Shown here in pieces: positions 5,565-5,586 of a DNA stretch of 5,586 bases; position 1 is the stretch's first letter, and each line of letters opens with the position of its first letter. The notes under the pieces are model-generated. The model worked only from the letters and a program-made list of their open reading frames with translations. It was not told the DNA's origin and did no database searches. The stretch spans positions 1 through 5,586 of the forward strand of contig CALJVC010000062.1 in assembly GCA_937974845.1 (NCBI GenBank). Direction: 5' to 3'. The translations under genes and the position numbers were made by a program. This DNA comes from an uncultured Pseudogracilibacillus sp. GTDB lineage: Bacteria; Bacillota; Bacilli; Bacillales; Amphibacillaceae.

Positions 5565-5586
5565 AAAAAAGAGGCTGGGACAAAAC
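5565..5586 (+). repeat. Dispersed GGCTGGGACAAAA-type element, right copy, cut by window end
   Basis: AAAGAGGCTGGGACAAAAC at 5568-5586 is the exact reverse complement of positions 37-55. The partner half of the hairpin (TCAGCC in the left copy) would lie beyond the window. Read on the minus strand the element runs into six T, so it could act as a terminator for a minus-strand gene to the right, upstream of brnQ. Confidence 0.6.

Overview
The window looks like a piece of chromosome from a low-GC Gram-positive bacterium of the Bacillales. The signs are strong AGGAGG-type ribosome sites with 7-10 base spacing, AT-rich intergenic DNA, long-stem terminators ending in U-runs, and protein sequences that read as Bacillus or Planococcaceae in style. 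A dispersed GAGGCTGGGACAAAAC-type element, common in such genomes, sits at both ends. Genus assignment (something like Lysinibacillus, Sporosarcina or Psychrobacillus) is impression only.

Layout: (1) Positions 1-55 hold the terminator of a gene outside the window and one copy of the dispersed element. (2) Positions 56-464 carry no convincing gene. They hold an unusual array of short boxes (TTGTAAATAG-like and GTATACAG-like), spaced near two helical turns on the left and inverted on the right. (3) A minus-strand pair, radical SAM/SPASM protein (1122-2012) then LysE/RhtB-type exporter (465-1097), is probably one operon ending in a hairpin at the exporter's stop codon. (4) A 236-bp divergent intergenic region contains a 25-bp near-perfect palindrome and the promoter of the plus-strand OsmC-family gene (2249-2728). 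(5) A 407-bp gap leads to a monocistronic zinc alcohol dehydrogenase-like gene (3136-4095). (6) A 14-bp-stem bidirectional terminator separates it from a convergent branched-chain amino acid transporter gene, brnQ (4148-5470, minus). (7) The window closes with an inverted copy of the dispersed element.

The genes do not form an obvious single pathway. Two are amino-acid transporters, one an exporter and one an importer. The OsmC protein and the dehydrogenase suggest thiol/peroxide and alcohol/aldehyde chemistry. The most coherent local unit is the radical SAM-LysE operon facing the OsmC gene across a possible shared operator. The least explained sequence is the phased box array, which lies between two convergent transcription units and so is poorly placed for an ordinary promoter operator.
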